A DNA stretch of 64,000 bases from Cysteiniphilum marinum (GCF_014857925.1 NZ_JACYVZ010000011.1:1-64000); one strand, 5' to 3'. Shown: positions 15,349-24,593, numbered from the stretch's first letter. Numbers and translations are program-made. The notes: generated by a model not told the origin, from the letters alone.

Positions 15349-17715
15349 CTAAATAATTCCTCTTTCTTCTAATGATTTTTTCACATTCTCATGATCATTT
15401 GCTCTTGCAGGCTGTGCCATTTCATGATTAAAACGTTGTAAATTATCATCATATTTTTGCTTTCGTTTAATGTTTTCAATTTCGGCGTCTTCATTGGCAA
15501 ACAATTCGGCCGTGATTAAAAGCATTGTCTCTTCCATATTCTCAAGCACATCTTCAATACTTACTTTTTTATGATGATAGGCTTGTAAACTCAAGCGTTG
15601 TTTTAAAAAACTTTTTTGTAATGCAAAATACCGTGATGCCTTATTAAGCTCAGGCTTTTGACTTGTTGCACCCACCGTTGTATTCAGACTTGTAATTGAA
15701 TGTTTCAAATAATCCTCACCATAATTGCCATACTCTGTTCGTTCATTACCGAGCATAACAGCCCCCACCTTCACCGAGATACCACCGGATACATAACGCT
15801 GATTACCACGTGCTTGATAAAACTCACTGATTCTTCTAAAGTCTTCTTCCGCATGCGTAATTTGTGCATGATTAATCCGCGTTTTTGTTAAGCTTAAAAT
15901 AGCAGTTGGTTCTGGCAAATCATCTGCAAATGCTTGATTAATCTCTGCATGCATTTGGTAATCGTTAGCGTGATTAGCAACATATGGCACAACTGTATCC
16001 CAAGATAAAATAAATATCTTTAGACGATCAAACACTTTAGTGGCAAGGTCATTACGCTGTATAGCAGAGATACCATGATCTATCGGTGTACTACATTCAG
16101 AAAAATTCTTTACCGAGTTAAGTTCAAAAGCATTCACCAGTATTAAAAAAGCATTGTCATTTAAATTTTGATTATGTTCGTTTAAATGCGCTTCACCAAG
16201 CCCATAGGTTTCAAGCTTCTCTTTGCCATGTCGTGATACCCTAGCATCAACCTTAACACGATATAAAGGTGCGCACAGTATTGCTTTTATTTTTTCTGCT
16301 AGGCAAAAACTCAACGTAACGGCATCATCAATATCTCTTTGTCGAATAGTCGATCTACCAAACACACGATTGTGCAATGAATAAAATTCTAAATAAAAAT
16401 AACAAGCACTCATAATGCCATTATATAAAGCACTCAAATATTGACTCATCGCATCATCCAAGTTTTCACCTGTTAACGATGAGCTAAATATAGGCTCATT
16501 TAAAATAAACTCGGGAATAACTTTGATTAAATAGATCATTGCTAAGTCGCGTACACGCAAATCATTTCCAAAAGTTTCTTTCCAATGCTTTTGATAATTA
16601 TCAGGAATGATTTTAACGATTTCTCTTTTTACTTCAGCACCTAGCTTTTTATTGAAATAGCTATTGTAATCATCAAAATACGCCCACAAGGTCACTTTGG
16701 TATCAATCACTTTAAAAAATTGTTCTCGCGTTATAGTGTGTTCAGCTTGACCGGCTTGGCTTGATGTATAAACAGGATAGCTTTCAAGCGATTCACTTTG
16801 AAGTCCATTACTTGTGAAGTTGAGTTTTTTATATTTGCGATTATAGCTTGTATCACGCGCCATCACTTCAGAATGAATGACTTTCTTAAGCAGTTCTTGA
16901 CGTACTTGTTTAATTTCTTCAGGTGTCATATTACCTAGCTTATCCTTGTCGGCATAAAAGCGATTGTAGACCTCGCGCGTTTTGGTTCCTAGATGACGAT
17001 CCGCCGGTTGAACAGCTGCGACAAGATTAGCAAGGCTAATGTATAACAAATTGGTTTTATAATTCACTCCCTTTGTAATTGATTTAAGATGATACAAACG
17101 CAAGCTCACCATTAAAATGGCTTGATTTAACGCATACTCTGCATATCTATCTTGATTACGCTGCAAATAGTCAATCTTTTCCTCAACTGTTTTGCTGTCT
17201 ATTGCCCCACGATCACCAGATTTGACCATGGTGTTTAGAAATTCATTAATACAGTTCTGCGCCTTATATCTTGCAGTATAAATCTCATTGGTAGAATCAT
17301 AGTTTTTTTTGCCAGTCATCGGGTCAGTCATGCTAAAGCCACGAATATCCGCACTAATGGTTTTAGCTGCAATATAATTCGTCAGATTCGATGTCACAGC
17401 AACAAGTAATGTATTGGCAACACGCTCTTTTAAGCTTCCATCAACCTGCGATGCTTTATAGATACTAGTAACACTGGTAGCAATCGCATAACCCAATGGA
17501 CCGCCAAAAAACGTCGCAGCCACTGTTGCCATACCCATTACTACATCTACCGCGCCATCAAAACGATGCTGGCGTTTCTCCTCTAGCGTCATCCTTAAAT
17601 AATATTGGCTTGCCAAGTTATCAATATCTTGTGCGTAGACTTTAGCCTCTTTTGAAAAAAGTGTAATCACTTCTGTCAATGCTTTTGATTGATCCTGTAG
17701 ACGTTGAATTGTCAT
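15349..17715 (-). CDS. 788-aa protein of unknown function with an N-terminal hydrophobic segment
   Basis: A long, mostly alpha-helical and charged product that I do not recognise. Residues about 54-84 (from AVDVVMGMATVAATFFGG through ATSVTSIY) form a Gly/Ala-rich hydrophobic hairpin of the kind that can insert into membranes. The rest is hydrophilic with no visible catalytic motif, and no signal peptide is present. Very good ribosome binding site AGGAGGAAAAT before the ATG. It is monocistronic, bounded by convergent secB and by a spacer with repeated CTGTTCT motifs and a fold-back element. Size, solitary position and the hydrophobic hairpin would fit an effector or toxin-like protein, but that is speculation. 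Confidence 0.75.
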   Translation of the reverse strand: MTIQRLQDQSKALTEVITLFSKEAKVYAQDIDNLASQYYLRMTLEEKRQHRFDGAVDVVMGMATVAATFFGGPLGYAIATSVTSIYKASQVDGSLKERVANTLLVAVTSNLTNYIAAKTISADIRGFSMTDPMTGKKNYDSTNEIYTARYKAQNCINEFLNTMVKSGDRGAIDSKTVEEKIDYLQRNQDRYAEYALNQAILMVSLRLYHLKSITKGVNYKTNLLYISLANLVAAVQPADRHLGTKTREVYNRFYADKDKLGNMTPEEIKQVRQELLKKVIHSEVMARDTSYNRKYKKLNFTSNGLQSESLESYPVYTSSQAGQAEHTITREQFFKVIDTKVTLWAYFDDYNSYFNKKLGAEVKREIVKIIPDNYQKHWKETFGNDLRVRDLAMIYLIKVIPEFILNEPIFSSSLTGENLDDAMSQYLSALYNGIMSACYFYLEFYSLHNRVFGRSTIRQRDIDDAVTLSFCLAEKIKAILCAPLYRVKVDARVSRHGKEKLETYGLGEAHLNEHNQNLNDNAFLILVNAFELNSVKNFSECSTPIDHGISAIQRNDLATKVFDRLKIFILSWDTVVPYVANHANDYQMHAEINQAFADDLPEPTAILSLTKTRINHAQITHAEEDFRRISEFYQARGNQRYVSGGISVKVGAVMLGNERTEYGNYGEDYLKHSITSLNTTVGATSQKPELNKASRYFALQKSFLKQRLSLQAYHHKKVSIEDVLENMEETMLLITAELFANEDAEIENIKRKQKYDDNLQRFNHEMAQPARANDHENVKKSLEERGII

Positions 17716-17740
17716 ATTTTCCTCCTGTATTACCAGCTTC

Positions 17741-17775
17741 CTGTTCTATACTGTTCTATATACTTCCCCTGTTCT
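17741..17775. promoter_or_regulatory. tandem CTGTTCTATA repeats upstream of the 788-aa gene
   Basis: The ten-base unit CTGTTCTATA is duplicated perfectly at 17741-17750 and 17751-17760. A third CTGTTCT lies at 17769-17775. Read on the coding (minus) strand this is three AGAACAG sites ending about 25 bases before the ATG. Spacing of 10 bases places the first two on the same DNA face. This looks like an operator or mRNA-level control site; no regulator is identified. Confidence 0.4.
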
Positions 17776-17866
17776 TTCCTTAGATCTTTCTGTCATCGCT
17801 ATTATTGTATCTATACCCACCACAAATACGGATGGTAATTAACACATAACGTTTAATAAAAAGACA

Positions 17867-17886
17867 AAAACAGCATATGCTGTTTT
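17867..17886. promoter_or_regulatory. 20-bp perfect palindrome
   Basis: AAAACAGCAT followed by its exact reverse complement. Allowing one bulged A, the symmetry extends to ACAAAA/TTTTGT. It could be an operator. It could also be a weak terminator on the minus strand, where it is followed by a T-rich run, but no minus-strand gene ends there. It lies about 150 bases upstream of the 788-aa gene. Confidence 0.35.
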
Positions 17887-17966
17887 GTTGATATTGAAAA
17901 CATTTTTAAGCAGATTTTATACACGCGGCTAGATTTATTTTTACAACCTGCAATTTTGCATCGACT

Positions 17967-18200
17967 TATACCACTCGCAAACCATTTTACAGTCTTTCTG
18001 CCATTGAATTTATTGTTCTTTTGAGCCATTTGATATTGCTAATAGCGAATGCGTTAAGAAACAATGAATAGTTTCATTGTTTTAGCAAATGAGCGCCCAA
18101 AGACTCTGTTAAGAGCAGCTATTACCTGCAATCCAATGACTCAAAATTATCAAAAACTTCTTTGACATTAAACAACGCAAAATGATTCACGAGTGGTATA
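17967..18200. mobile_element. MITE-like fold-back element, 234 bp
   Basis: The ends are 22-base terminal inverted repeats: TATACCACTCGCAAACCATTTT at 17967-17988 and, at 18179-18200, the complement of TATACCACTCGTGAATCATTTT (19 of 22 positions agree). The inside is also an imperfect palindrome: TTTTGAGCCATTTGAT...TAATAGC...TTAAG on the left pairs with the complement of CTTAACAG-type sequence and ATCCAATGACTCAAAA on the right. The apex is AAACAATGAA-TAGT-TTCATTGTTT near 18060-18083. There is no coding potential. Such features define non-autonomous fold-back elements. A solitary related end is present at 59160-59199. No target-site duplication was clear. Confidence 0.65.
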
Positions 18201-18251
18201 TTTGTATTTTTTCTCATACAATGAGCTTTATTTCTGATATTTATATTTGCT

Positions 18252-18836
18252 ATGCAACAAAGTATTCGTAAAACTTTACGCCGACAAAGGCAAGCAATTC
18301 CTAAGACACAAAAAACAGCATATGCTAAAGAGCTGCAAAGGATTTTTTTTGACTATTACGAGTCTTTATTAACTTCAAGTCCGAAAAAAATAGCAAGCTA
18401 CTATGCCTCTGATGAGGAGGTCTCACCACGATGGATTGATGAGATTTTAAGTGAAACCCACGCACTTTACTATCCGGTATTGCACCCGTTTAAAAAGCGT
18501 CAACTTTTTTTTGCTAGACAAACAGAGAGCAAACGACTTAATAAATACCACTTAGAAGAACCATTGTTTATTGCTGAAGACATTTTAGCCCCATGGGAAC
18601 TTGATATGATTATCGTGCCACTGGTTGGTTTTGATTCACATAAAAATCGCATTGGTATGGGTGGAGGATTTTATGATAGCGCATTAGCATTATGCAAAAC
18701 CTTTAACCAAACTGAATTTGTTGGCATTGCTTTTGATGAGCAACAATTTAACGCATTTGAACATAACTCCATTGCAATGAATGATTGGGATATTAAAATG
18801 GACACCATTATTACACCAACACGCATCATTCGCTGA
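18252..18836 (+). CDS. fau: 5-formyltetrahydrofolate cyclo-ligase
   Basis: A 194-aa ATP-dependent enzyme converting 5-formyl-THF to 5,10-methenyl-THF (YgfA/MTHFS family). N-terminal R-K-L-R-R-Q-R motif, LDMIIVPLVGFD, and the signature IGMGGGFYD (about 134-142) are present. No strong ribosome binding site is seen and the start lies about 50 bases after the fold-back element, which may now supply or disturb its promoter. The bolA-like gene follows after only four bases. Confidence 0.93.
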   Translation: MQQSIRKTLRRQRQAIPKTQKTAYAKELQRIFFDYYESLLTSSPKKIASYYASDEEVSPRWIDEILSETHALYYPVLHPFKKRQLFFARQTESKRLNKYHLEEPLFIAEDILAPWELDMIIVPLVGFDSHKNRIGMGGGFYDSALALCKTFNQTEFVGIAFDEQQFNAFEHNSIAMNDWDIKMDTIITPTRIIR

Positions 18837-18840
18837 TTAT

Positions 18841-19098
18841 ATGAGTACATTAGACAAAGAGATTATTGATAAACTTGAGAAAGCGTTTTCACCTTCCAGA
18901 TTAGAGCTTATTGATGAAACACATAAACATCGAAAACACAAACAGTTTCAAGCGGGGAAATCGCATTTTAAATTGCGCATTGCCAGTAACAAGCTTACTT
19001 CACTTAGCACACTAAAGGCACACCAAGCAATCTATGCTTGTTTAGGTGAGCTTATGCAAACTCAAATTCATGCGTTATCGATCCAAATTGATAATTGA
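18841..19098 (+). CDS. BolA family protein
   Basis: An 85-aa BolA-like protein with the class II KH-type fold. The conserved segment H-KHRKHKQFQAGKSHFKLRI-S contains the invariant His and the F-x-x-x-x-S-H-F core. BolA proteins pair with monothiol glutaredoxins in Fe-S handling and also act on envelope shape genes. The ATG at 18841 is preferred over the longer frame from 18781, which would overlap fau. It sits four bases after fau and is probably cotranscribed. A second BolA-type gene, ibaG, lies in the mla operon. Confidence 0.85.
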   Translation: MSTLDKEIIDKLEKAFSPSRLELIDETHKHRKHKQFQAGKSHFKLRIASNKLTSLSTLKAHQAIYACLGELMQTQIHALSIQIDN

Positions 19099-19131
19099 AG
19101 TTACGCACTATAGAAAAAACATGACTTCATA

Positions 19132-19158
19132 GAGGCTTCGACTTACGCTCAGTCAACA
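19132..19158. repeat. GAGGCTTCGACT/CGCTCAGTC-type dispersed motif
   Basis: GAGGCTTCGACTTACGCTCAGTCAACA lies in the short convergent spacer after the bolA-like gene. TTCGACTxxGCTCAG is a motif I recall from intergenic repeats of many genomes. No second copy was found in this window, so the call rests on memory. Confidence 0.25.
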
Positions 19159-19199
19159 TTTACGCAGTCAAAGCGGGTGGGAATATGGTCATAGCCGAC

Positions 19200-20546
19200 T
19201 TATTTTTTACGAAAATAAGCATAAGATAACTTAAATACCACTGGGCTTAATAGCAACAATGCAATCAAGTTAGGTAGCGCCATTAAGCCATTTAAGGTAT
19301 CGGCTAATAACCAGACAAAATCAAGTTTTAGCACGGCACCAATTGGGATTGCAATCACCCAAATTATCCGAAAAGGAATAATCGCTTTCACACCGAATAA
19401 AAACTCAACACAGCGCTCACCATAGTAACTCCACCCTAGAACGGTTGTAAATGCAAATAAAATCAAACCAAAGGTAATTACCCAAGCGCCGAAATTTGGC
19501 ATTAAGGTATTCATCGCCTCTGACGAGAGACTTGCACCATTTAAGCCACCACTCCACTGCCCAGATAAGATAATAACAAGACCTGTCATCGTGCAAATAA
19601 CAATCGTATCGATAAATGTGCCAAGCATCGCAATCGTGCCTTGCTTGACGGGGCTATTGGTTTTAGCTGCAGCATGGGCAATAGGGGCAGAACCCAAGCC
19701 TGCCTCATTGGAAAACACCCCTCGGGCAACACCCATTTGAATAGCAAGCATCACACCCGCACCTGCAAAGCCACCAGTAGCAGCAATGGGATTAAATGCA
19801 TGGTTTAAAATCAAAGCAAAAGCATCAGGCAAAGCGCTGATATTTAAGATAATCGCAGTAAGACAACTAACAAAATAGACCACTGCCATAAAAGGGACAA
19901 TCTTACTGGCAACCTCGGCAATTCGCTTAATGCCTCCAAGCAATACTAAGGCAACTAATAATGCGACAAATGTGCCAGTGATATAACTGGGAATATATAA
20001 GTTCTGATTGATGACATCTGCCATTGAGTTAATCTGCACCATATTACCAATACCAAATCCTGCAACAGAGCCAAATATAGCAAACAGTATACCAAGCCAG
20101 ACAAAACGTTTACCTAAGCCATTTTTGATGTAATACATGGGACCGCCAACATAGGCGCCTTTTTGATCTACCTCACGAAAATTCACCGCTAATACCGCTT
20201 CGGAATATTTCGTTGCCATGCCGACTAATGCCGTGCACCACATCCAGAATATTGCACCTGGCCCACCAATGGCAATGGCAGTTGCAACTCCTGCAATATT
20301 ACCTGTTCCAATCGTTGCCGAGAGTGCCGTCATCAATGCTTGAAAAGGTGAGATCTCTCCTGCTTTTTCTTTACTATCACTTCTTTTACGCCCAAATAAT
20401 AGTTTAAAACCAAACCCTAGTTTTCTTAATGGCAAGAACGCCAATCCCAACATCAAAAACAAGCCAACGCCTAAGATAAGCACCAACATGTATGGACCCC
20501 ATACATAGCCATTGATTGATGCTACTATATTATGAATAAACTCCAT
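19200..20546 (-). CDS. sodium:alanine symporter family protein (AGCS)
   Basis: A 448-aa polytopic inner-membrane transporter of the alanine/glycine:cation symporter family, importing Ala or Gly with Na+. Typical blocks are QALMTALSATIGTGNIAGVATAI, GGPGAIFWMW...GMATKYSEAVLAV, VGGPMYYI, and GVFSNEAGLGSAPIAHAAA. The start at 20546 is chosen because GGAGGAAAGAATA directly precedes this ATG, although the frame is open ten codons further. It is divergent from tatD. Confidence 0.94.
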   Translation of the reverse strand: MEFIHNIVASINGYVWGPYMLVLILGVGLFLMLGLAFLPLRKLGFGFKLLFGRKRSDSKEKAGEISPFQALMTALSATIGTGNIAGVATAIAIGGPGAIFWMWCTALVGMATKYSEAVLAVNFREVDQKGAYVGGPMYYIKNGLGKRFVWLGILFAIFGSVAGFGIGNMVQINSMADVINQNLYIPSYITGTFVALLVALVLLGGIKRIAEVASKIVPFMAVVYFVSCLTAIILNISALPDAFALILNHAFNPIAATGGFAGAGVMLAIQMGVARGVFSNEAGLGSAPIAHAAAKTNSPVKQGTIAMLGTFIDTIVICTMTGLVIILSGQWSGGLNGASLSSEAMNTLMPNFGAWVITFGLILFAFTTVLGWSYYGERCVEFLFGVKAIIPFRIIWVIAIPIGAVLKLDFVWLLADTLNGLMALPNLIALLLLSPVVFKLSYAYFRKK

Positions 20547-20648
20547 TATTCTTTCCTCCACTGAACATCCAAACACTATTGACTATAGCAATAAAACATT
20601 TATTTGCATTACAATATTGCACATGATTTGTAAATAACACTTACTTTT

Positions 20649-21398
20649 ATGCTTATAGATAGTCATTGCCATCTTGATTTCCCTTGTTTTGATGGCATGC
20701 GCAACATGCTTTTAGATCATTGTGTTGAAAAAAATATTACTCACTTTATCAATCCGGCTGTAGCGTTTAGTAACTGGCAAAGAGTAATTGATTTAAGTAT
20801 ACAATACCTATCAATCACACCGGCATTGGGCTTACATCCATGCTTTATTGAACAGCATCAGAAGGAACACCTTAGTACGCTGAAACCGTGGCTTCTAGCG
20901 CATGACATTCCACTGATTGGTGAAATTGGCTTAGATAAACGCTATCTAGAATGTTTTGATCAGCAACTGTTCTTTTTTAATGAACAACTAGCGATTGCTC
21001 AAGATTTACAAAAGCCTGTGATTATTCATGGCGTTAAAGCACATAATGAAGTCATCGCCACATTAAAACATCATCATTTTACACATGGTGGCATTATTCA
21101 TGCATTCTCTGGTAATTTTAATATTGCAAAAGCCTATTGCGATCTTGGTTTTAAACTGGGTATTGGCAGCATTTTGCATTACCCTAATAGCAAATTACCT
21201 AATGTCTTAAAACGCATAGGCATTGAAAATATCTTACTGGAAACCGACTCACCTGATATGCCAATACCAAATAGTGGAAATAAAATAAACACACCATTAT
21301 CTCTATTACAAACACGCGATCTTTTGGTTGACATTTTTAATCTTTCTAAAGATCAAATACATCGAATACTGCTACAAAATGCACAACAGATTATTTAG
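20649..21398 (+). CDS. TatD family metal-dependent hydrolase (YjjV-like)
   Basis: A 249-aa TIM-barrel amidohydrolase. Metal-binding motifs are in order: DSHCHLD at the N-terminus, PALGLHP, GEIGLD, IIHGVKAH, IHAFSGN and ETDSPD. TatD-family proteins are Mg-dependent DNases or deoxyribonuclease-like enzymes; the paralogue is closest in style to YjjV. Length is normal. It stands alone, divergent from the alanine symporter gene. Confidence 0.9.
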   Translation: MLIDSHCHLDFPCFDGMRNMLLDHCVEKNITHFINPAVAFSNWQRVIDLSIQYLSITPALGLHPCFIEQHQKEHLSTLKPWLLAHDIPLIGEIGLDKRYLECFDQQLFFFNEQLAIAQDLQKPVIIHGVKAHNEVIATLKHHHFTHGGIIHAFSGNFNIAKAYCDLGFKLGIGSILHYPNSKLPNVLKRIGIENILLETDSPDMPIPNSGNKINTPLSLLQTRDLLVDIFNLSKDQIHRILLQNAQQII

Positions 21399-21526
21399 AG
21401 CAACCGATACCACTTATCCCAAATATTTTGCCGTTTTTATCTAGCAAAAACCAATAATACACTACTGTGACACCACGCTTTGTGATATATTGCCACACAA
21501 TGTTTTGATCAAGACGAACAATAAAT

Positions 21527-22174
21527 ATGGCTGAACAATTGGATAATAATGAGTTAGATAAAATAAAGCTTTTATGGAAAAAATATGGCTCGAAGCTAGT
21601 AACACTAATTTGCGTTATTTTAATACTTATCATCGCTTGGCAATATTGGCAAAAACGAAAGCTTGAAAATAATGTGCAAGCCGCTGAGCTTTACCAAAAT
21701 TTAGCCCTTATTGCTGATAATGCATCAAGTAATTCAGAGGCAATTTTAAATCAAGCACAAAACCTGATTACACTTTATCCTAAATCGATTTATGCTGATT
21801 TCGCACGTTTGGAAATTGCGAAACAATCGGTTTTAAAAAATCAATTAGACCAAGCGGCAGTGAGCCTTAAGCAGGTTGCTGATAGTACGCTTAATCCAAA
21901 TCTGCAAGCAATTGCCAAGCTTCGCCTTGCACGCGTTGAATTAGCGCAAAACAAAATAGCTGATGCCATTGCAACACTTAATAGCATCACATTGGCGGGC
22001 TTTAGTCTCTCAAGTAATATGTTACTAGGTGATGCTTACTTTGCTAACAAAGAGTATGCCAAGGCAAAATCATACTGGCAAAGCGCATTATCTGAAGCCA
22101 ACAAGCCGGAATTAGCAAATATCAAAAGCTTATTACAAATGAAAATCGATAATCTTGCTGCATTAAGCAAATGA
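21527..22174 (+). CDS. yfgM: YfgM-like periplasmic TPR chaperone (ancillary SecYEG subunit)
   Basis: A 215-aa protein with a charged N-terminal tail, one membrane span (about residues 25-43, LVTLICVILILIIAWQYW) and a periplasmic TPR-like helical domain. YfgM associates with SecYEG and PpiD. Position immediately before bamB is the conserved gammaproteobacterial arrangement. Its TGA overlaps the first possible ATG of bamB (ATGA), so translation is probably coupled. Confidence 0.88.
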   Translation: MAEQLDNNELDKIKLLWKKYGSKLVTLICVILILIIAWQYWQKRKLENNVQAAELYQNLALIADNASSNSEAILNQAQNLITLYPKSIYADFARLEIAKQSVLKNQLDQAAVSLKQVADSTLNPNLQAIAKLRLARVELAQNKIADAIATLNSITLAGFSLSSNMLLGDAYFANKEYAKAKSYWQSALSEANKPELANIKSLLQMKIDNLAALSK

Positions 22175-23358
22175 TAACGGATAAACATATGACAAAGTTA
22201 ACAATCAAAAATACTAAAAAAATTATTTTAAGCACTGCATTGATTGCTGTATTTGGTGGCACTTTAGTTGCTTGTGGTAATAAAAGTAATGACACACCAC
22301 CTAAGCCACTTGTTGAGTTTAAATCAAGTTTAAATGCTAAATACGTCTGGGATACCAATATTGGCAATGGCAATGATGGTCAAATCGATTTAACGTTAAC
22401 ACCTGCGATTGAAAATGGTGTGATTTACACATCAAGTTATGACGGATACATTTCAGCAGTAAATGCAACAACAGGCAAACGTTTATGGTCAACCGATACT
22501 AAATTGCAGTTAAGCTCAGCAGTTGCTGTTAGTGGCAAGGTTGTCGTTGTCGGTAGCTTGCGTGGTACATTAGTGGCAGTAGATACTAGCTCTGGCAAAG
22601 TACTGTGGCAAAGCGCATTACCAAGCAGCTTATTCTCAGCACCGACTGTTGTTGACAATATCATCTACACACAAACACATGATGGCAGTATCTCAGCATA
22701 TAACCTTAAAGACGGTAAGCAGCTATGGACACAAAGCATTGCTACGCCTGATTTAATGTTAGTTGGCAACAGCTCACCTATCGTTTATCAAGGCCTAGTA
22801 ATTGCTGGCACTTCATCTGGGAGTTTATGGGGCTTAAAAACAGCCACCGGTGAAAAACAATGGGATAACCCGATTGCCTTGCCTCAATCAGGTTCACCTG
22901 CGCAACAGATGGTTGACATTACTGCCACCCCACTTATTGATAATGACACGCTTTATGTCGCAACATTTCAAGGCAACTTGATTAGCTTCAATACCAAACT
23001 AGGTAGCATGAACTGGCAGAAAAAAGCATCTGTTTATCGCAATATAGCATTAGGACAAAAGGCTATTTTCACAACTGACACTAAAGGTGATATTACCGCT
23101 TATAATCTCAAAACAGGTGACAAACTCTGGCAAGCTACTGAGCTTGAAGGACGCAAGCCATCAGCGCCTTTATATATTAATGGTATGATTGCCGTGGGTG
23201 ATTATGAAGGCTATGTGCATATCTTTAATGCCGACACAGGTAAATATCTCACACGTGTTGAAATTGGTGGTGATGGCATTAGTGCCACACCTATTGCTGC
23301 AGGCAAATCGATCATTGTCCAAACCAACAGTGGCACACTTGCTGCTATCCAATTATAA
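22171..23358 (+). CDS. bamB: outer membrane assembly lipoprotein BamB
   Basis: A lipoprotein (lipobox LVACG near residue 35) with an eight-bladed PQQ-type propeller, seen as repeated (A/D)x(T/S)GK.LW motifs such as ATTGKRLWSTD, DTSSGKVLWQS and LKTGDKLWQA. BamB is the BamA-binding scaffold of the beta-barrel assembly machine. The start may be the coupled ATG at 22171 or the ATG at 22189. der (engA), the usual next gene in E. coli and many relatives, is absent here; an MFS exporter follows after 19 bases. Confidence 0.94.
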   Translation: MITDKHMTKLTIKNTKKIILSTALIAVFGGTLVACGNKSNDTPPKPLVEFKSSLNAKYVWDTNIGNGNDGQIDLTLTPAIENGVIYTSSYDGYISAVNATTGKRLWSTDTKLQLSSAVAVSGKVVVVGSLRGTLVAVDTSSGKVLWQSALPSSLFSAPTVVDNIIYTQTHDGSISAYNLKDGKQLWTQSIATPDLMLVGNSSPIVYQGLVIAGTSSGSLWGLKTATGEKQWDNPIALPQSGSPAQQMVDITATPLIDNDTLYVATFQGNLISFNTKLGSMNWQKKASVYRNIALGQKAIFTTDTKGDITAYNLKTGDKLWQATELEGRKPSAPLYINGMIAVGDYEGYVHIFNADTGKYLTRVEIGGDGISATPIAAGKSIIVQTNSGTLAAIQL

Positions 23359-23377
23359 AAATATATTGTAAATATAA

Positions 23378-24583
23378 ATGTCTAGCACAAACACTTCACA
23401 GAAAATTGCGGCATTTATTGCCCCTTCTTTGTTTATTCTGGTGCTAATGATTTCAGTGGGTCCTTTTGGCGATACGATCTATGCACCCTCTTTGCCAAGC
23501 ATTGCTGAAGCCTTTAATACACCTTATCATAATGTTCAACTAACCATTACCTTTTATCTCTTAGGTTACTCTATTAGCCAGATACTATATGGCCCTTTTT
23601 CTGATCGATTCGGGCGCAAACCGATTATGATTATTGGTGCAGTTATTTTCCTTATCGGCTCAATTGTGTGCCTTATCAGTCCAAATATCACCCTATTAAT
23701 TTTCGCACGCTTCTTACAAGGGTTTGGCGCCTGTGCTGGTGCTGTTATCTCAAGTGCTGCCGTACGTGATGCATTTTCCTTAAAAGATCAAGGCAAAGTA
23801 TTTGCCAAGATGAATGCCGCTTTTGCTATTGCCCCAGGTGCTGGTGCGATTGTCGGCACCTTTATCTCATGGCAGACAAATTTTATTGTGTTATTTGTAT
23901 TAGCCATTATATTGCTGATTGCAGTGATTTTTCTCTTCCCTGAGACACTGCGCCAAAAAAACTATGGTGCAACACGTCCCAAGAAGCTAGTTATTAATTA
24001 TTTTAAGTTATATCAAGCACGCGGTTATTTTGTTTATCTATGCTTATTAGGGCTTAATATCGGTATGGTTTATGCCTGTTTGGTTGAAGCGCCAGGCATT
24101 GTCATTAATATACTACACTTAGACAAAATCTGGTTTATTGTGATTGCTGCAGGGATTGTATTGGCATTTATGATTGGTTCGGTGTTATGCACCTACTTGG
24201 TACATAAGATGAGCCAAAACGGGATATTACTTATTGGCATGATTATTAGTCTCATAGGCGCGATTATGCTCTTGTGTTTTATGTCGCTTAATATCGTTCA
24301 TTTATACAGCTTATTAACACCAGTGATCATCCTCTTTACTGGGATATCCTTTGTGATTCCAATCGCCACAGCCAAGGCACTTGCTCCTTTTACCCTAACA
24401 GCGGGATCTGCTTCAGCAATGATGGGCTTTTTTCAAATGGGTGCAGCTTCATTAATCACAGCGATTGTGACGGTATTACCCTTTAGCGATATACTTTCAA
24501 TGCCGATTGCTTTCACCTTTCTATCTAGTTTAAGTATTGTGGTTTTAATTATTTATATGCTTTGGCTCAAGCGAGTAGCTTAA
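23378..24583 (+). CDS. MFS transporter, Bcr/CflA drug-exporter type (copy 1)
   Basis: A 401-aa 12-span major facilitator. The first loop carries DTIYAPSLPSIAEAF, and GPFSDRFGRKP is the canonical loop 2-3 motif. The LLIFARFLQGFGACAGAVISSAAVRD stretch is typical of the Bcr/CflA (DHA1) subfamily. The substrate cannot be told from sequence. It follows bamB closely on the same strand and is convergent with a second exporter of the same family. The two are clearly diverged and not a recent duplication. Confidence 0.9.
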   Translation: MSSTNTSQKIAAFIAPSLFILVLMISVGPFGDTIYAPSLPSIAEAFNTPYHNVQLTITFYLLGYSISQILYGPFSDRFGRKPIMIIGAVIFLIGSIVCLISPNITLLIFARFLQGFGACAGAVISSAAVRDAFSLKDQGKVFAKMNAAFAIAPGAGAIVGTFISWQTNFIVLFVLAIILLIAVIFLFPETLRQKNYGATRPKKLVINYFKLYQARGYFVYLCLLGLNIGMVYACLVEAPGIVINILHLDKIWFIVIAAGIVLAFMIGSVLCTYLVHKMSQNGILLIGMIISLIGAIMLLCFMSLNIVHLYSLLTPVIILFTGISFVIPIATAKALAPFTLTAGSASAMMGFFQMGAASLITAIVTVLPFSDILSMPIAFTFLSSLSIVVLIIYMLWLKRVA

Positions 24584-24593
24584 GTAATCAATG

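Noticed and set aside
21405..21430. GATACCACTTATCCC as another copy of the fold-back end
   Set aside because: Only the first eight or so bases agree with the terminal repeat; within chance for such a short motif. The same holds for TATACCACTTA near 48205 and AGTGGTATTTGT near 35952.
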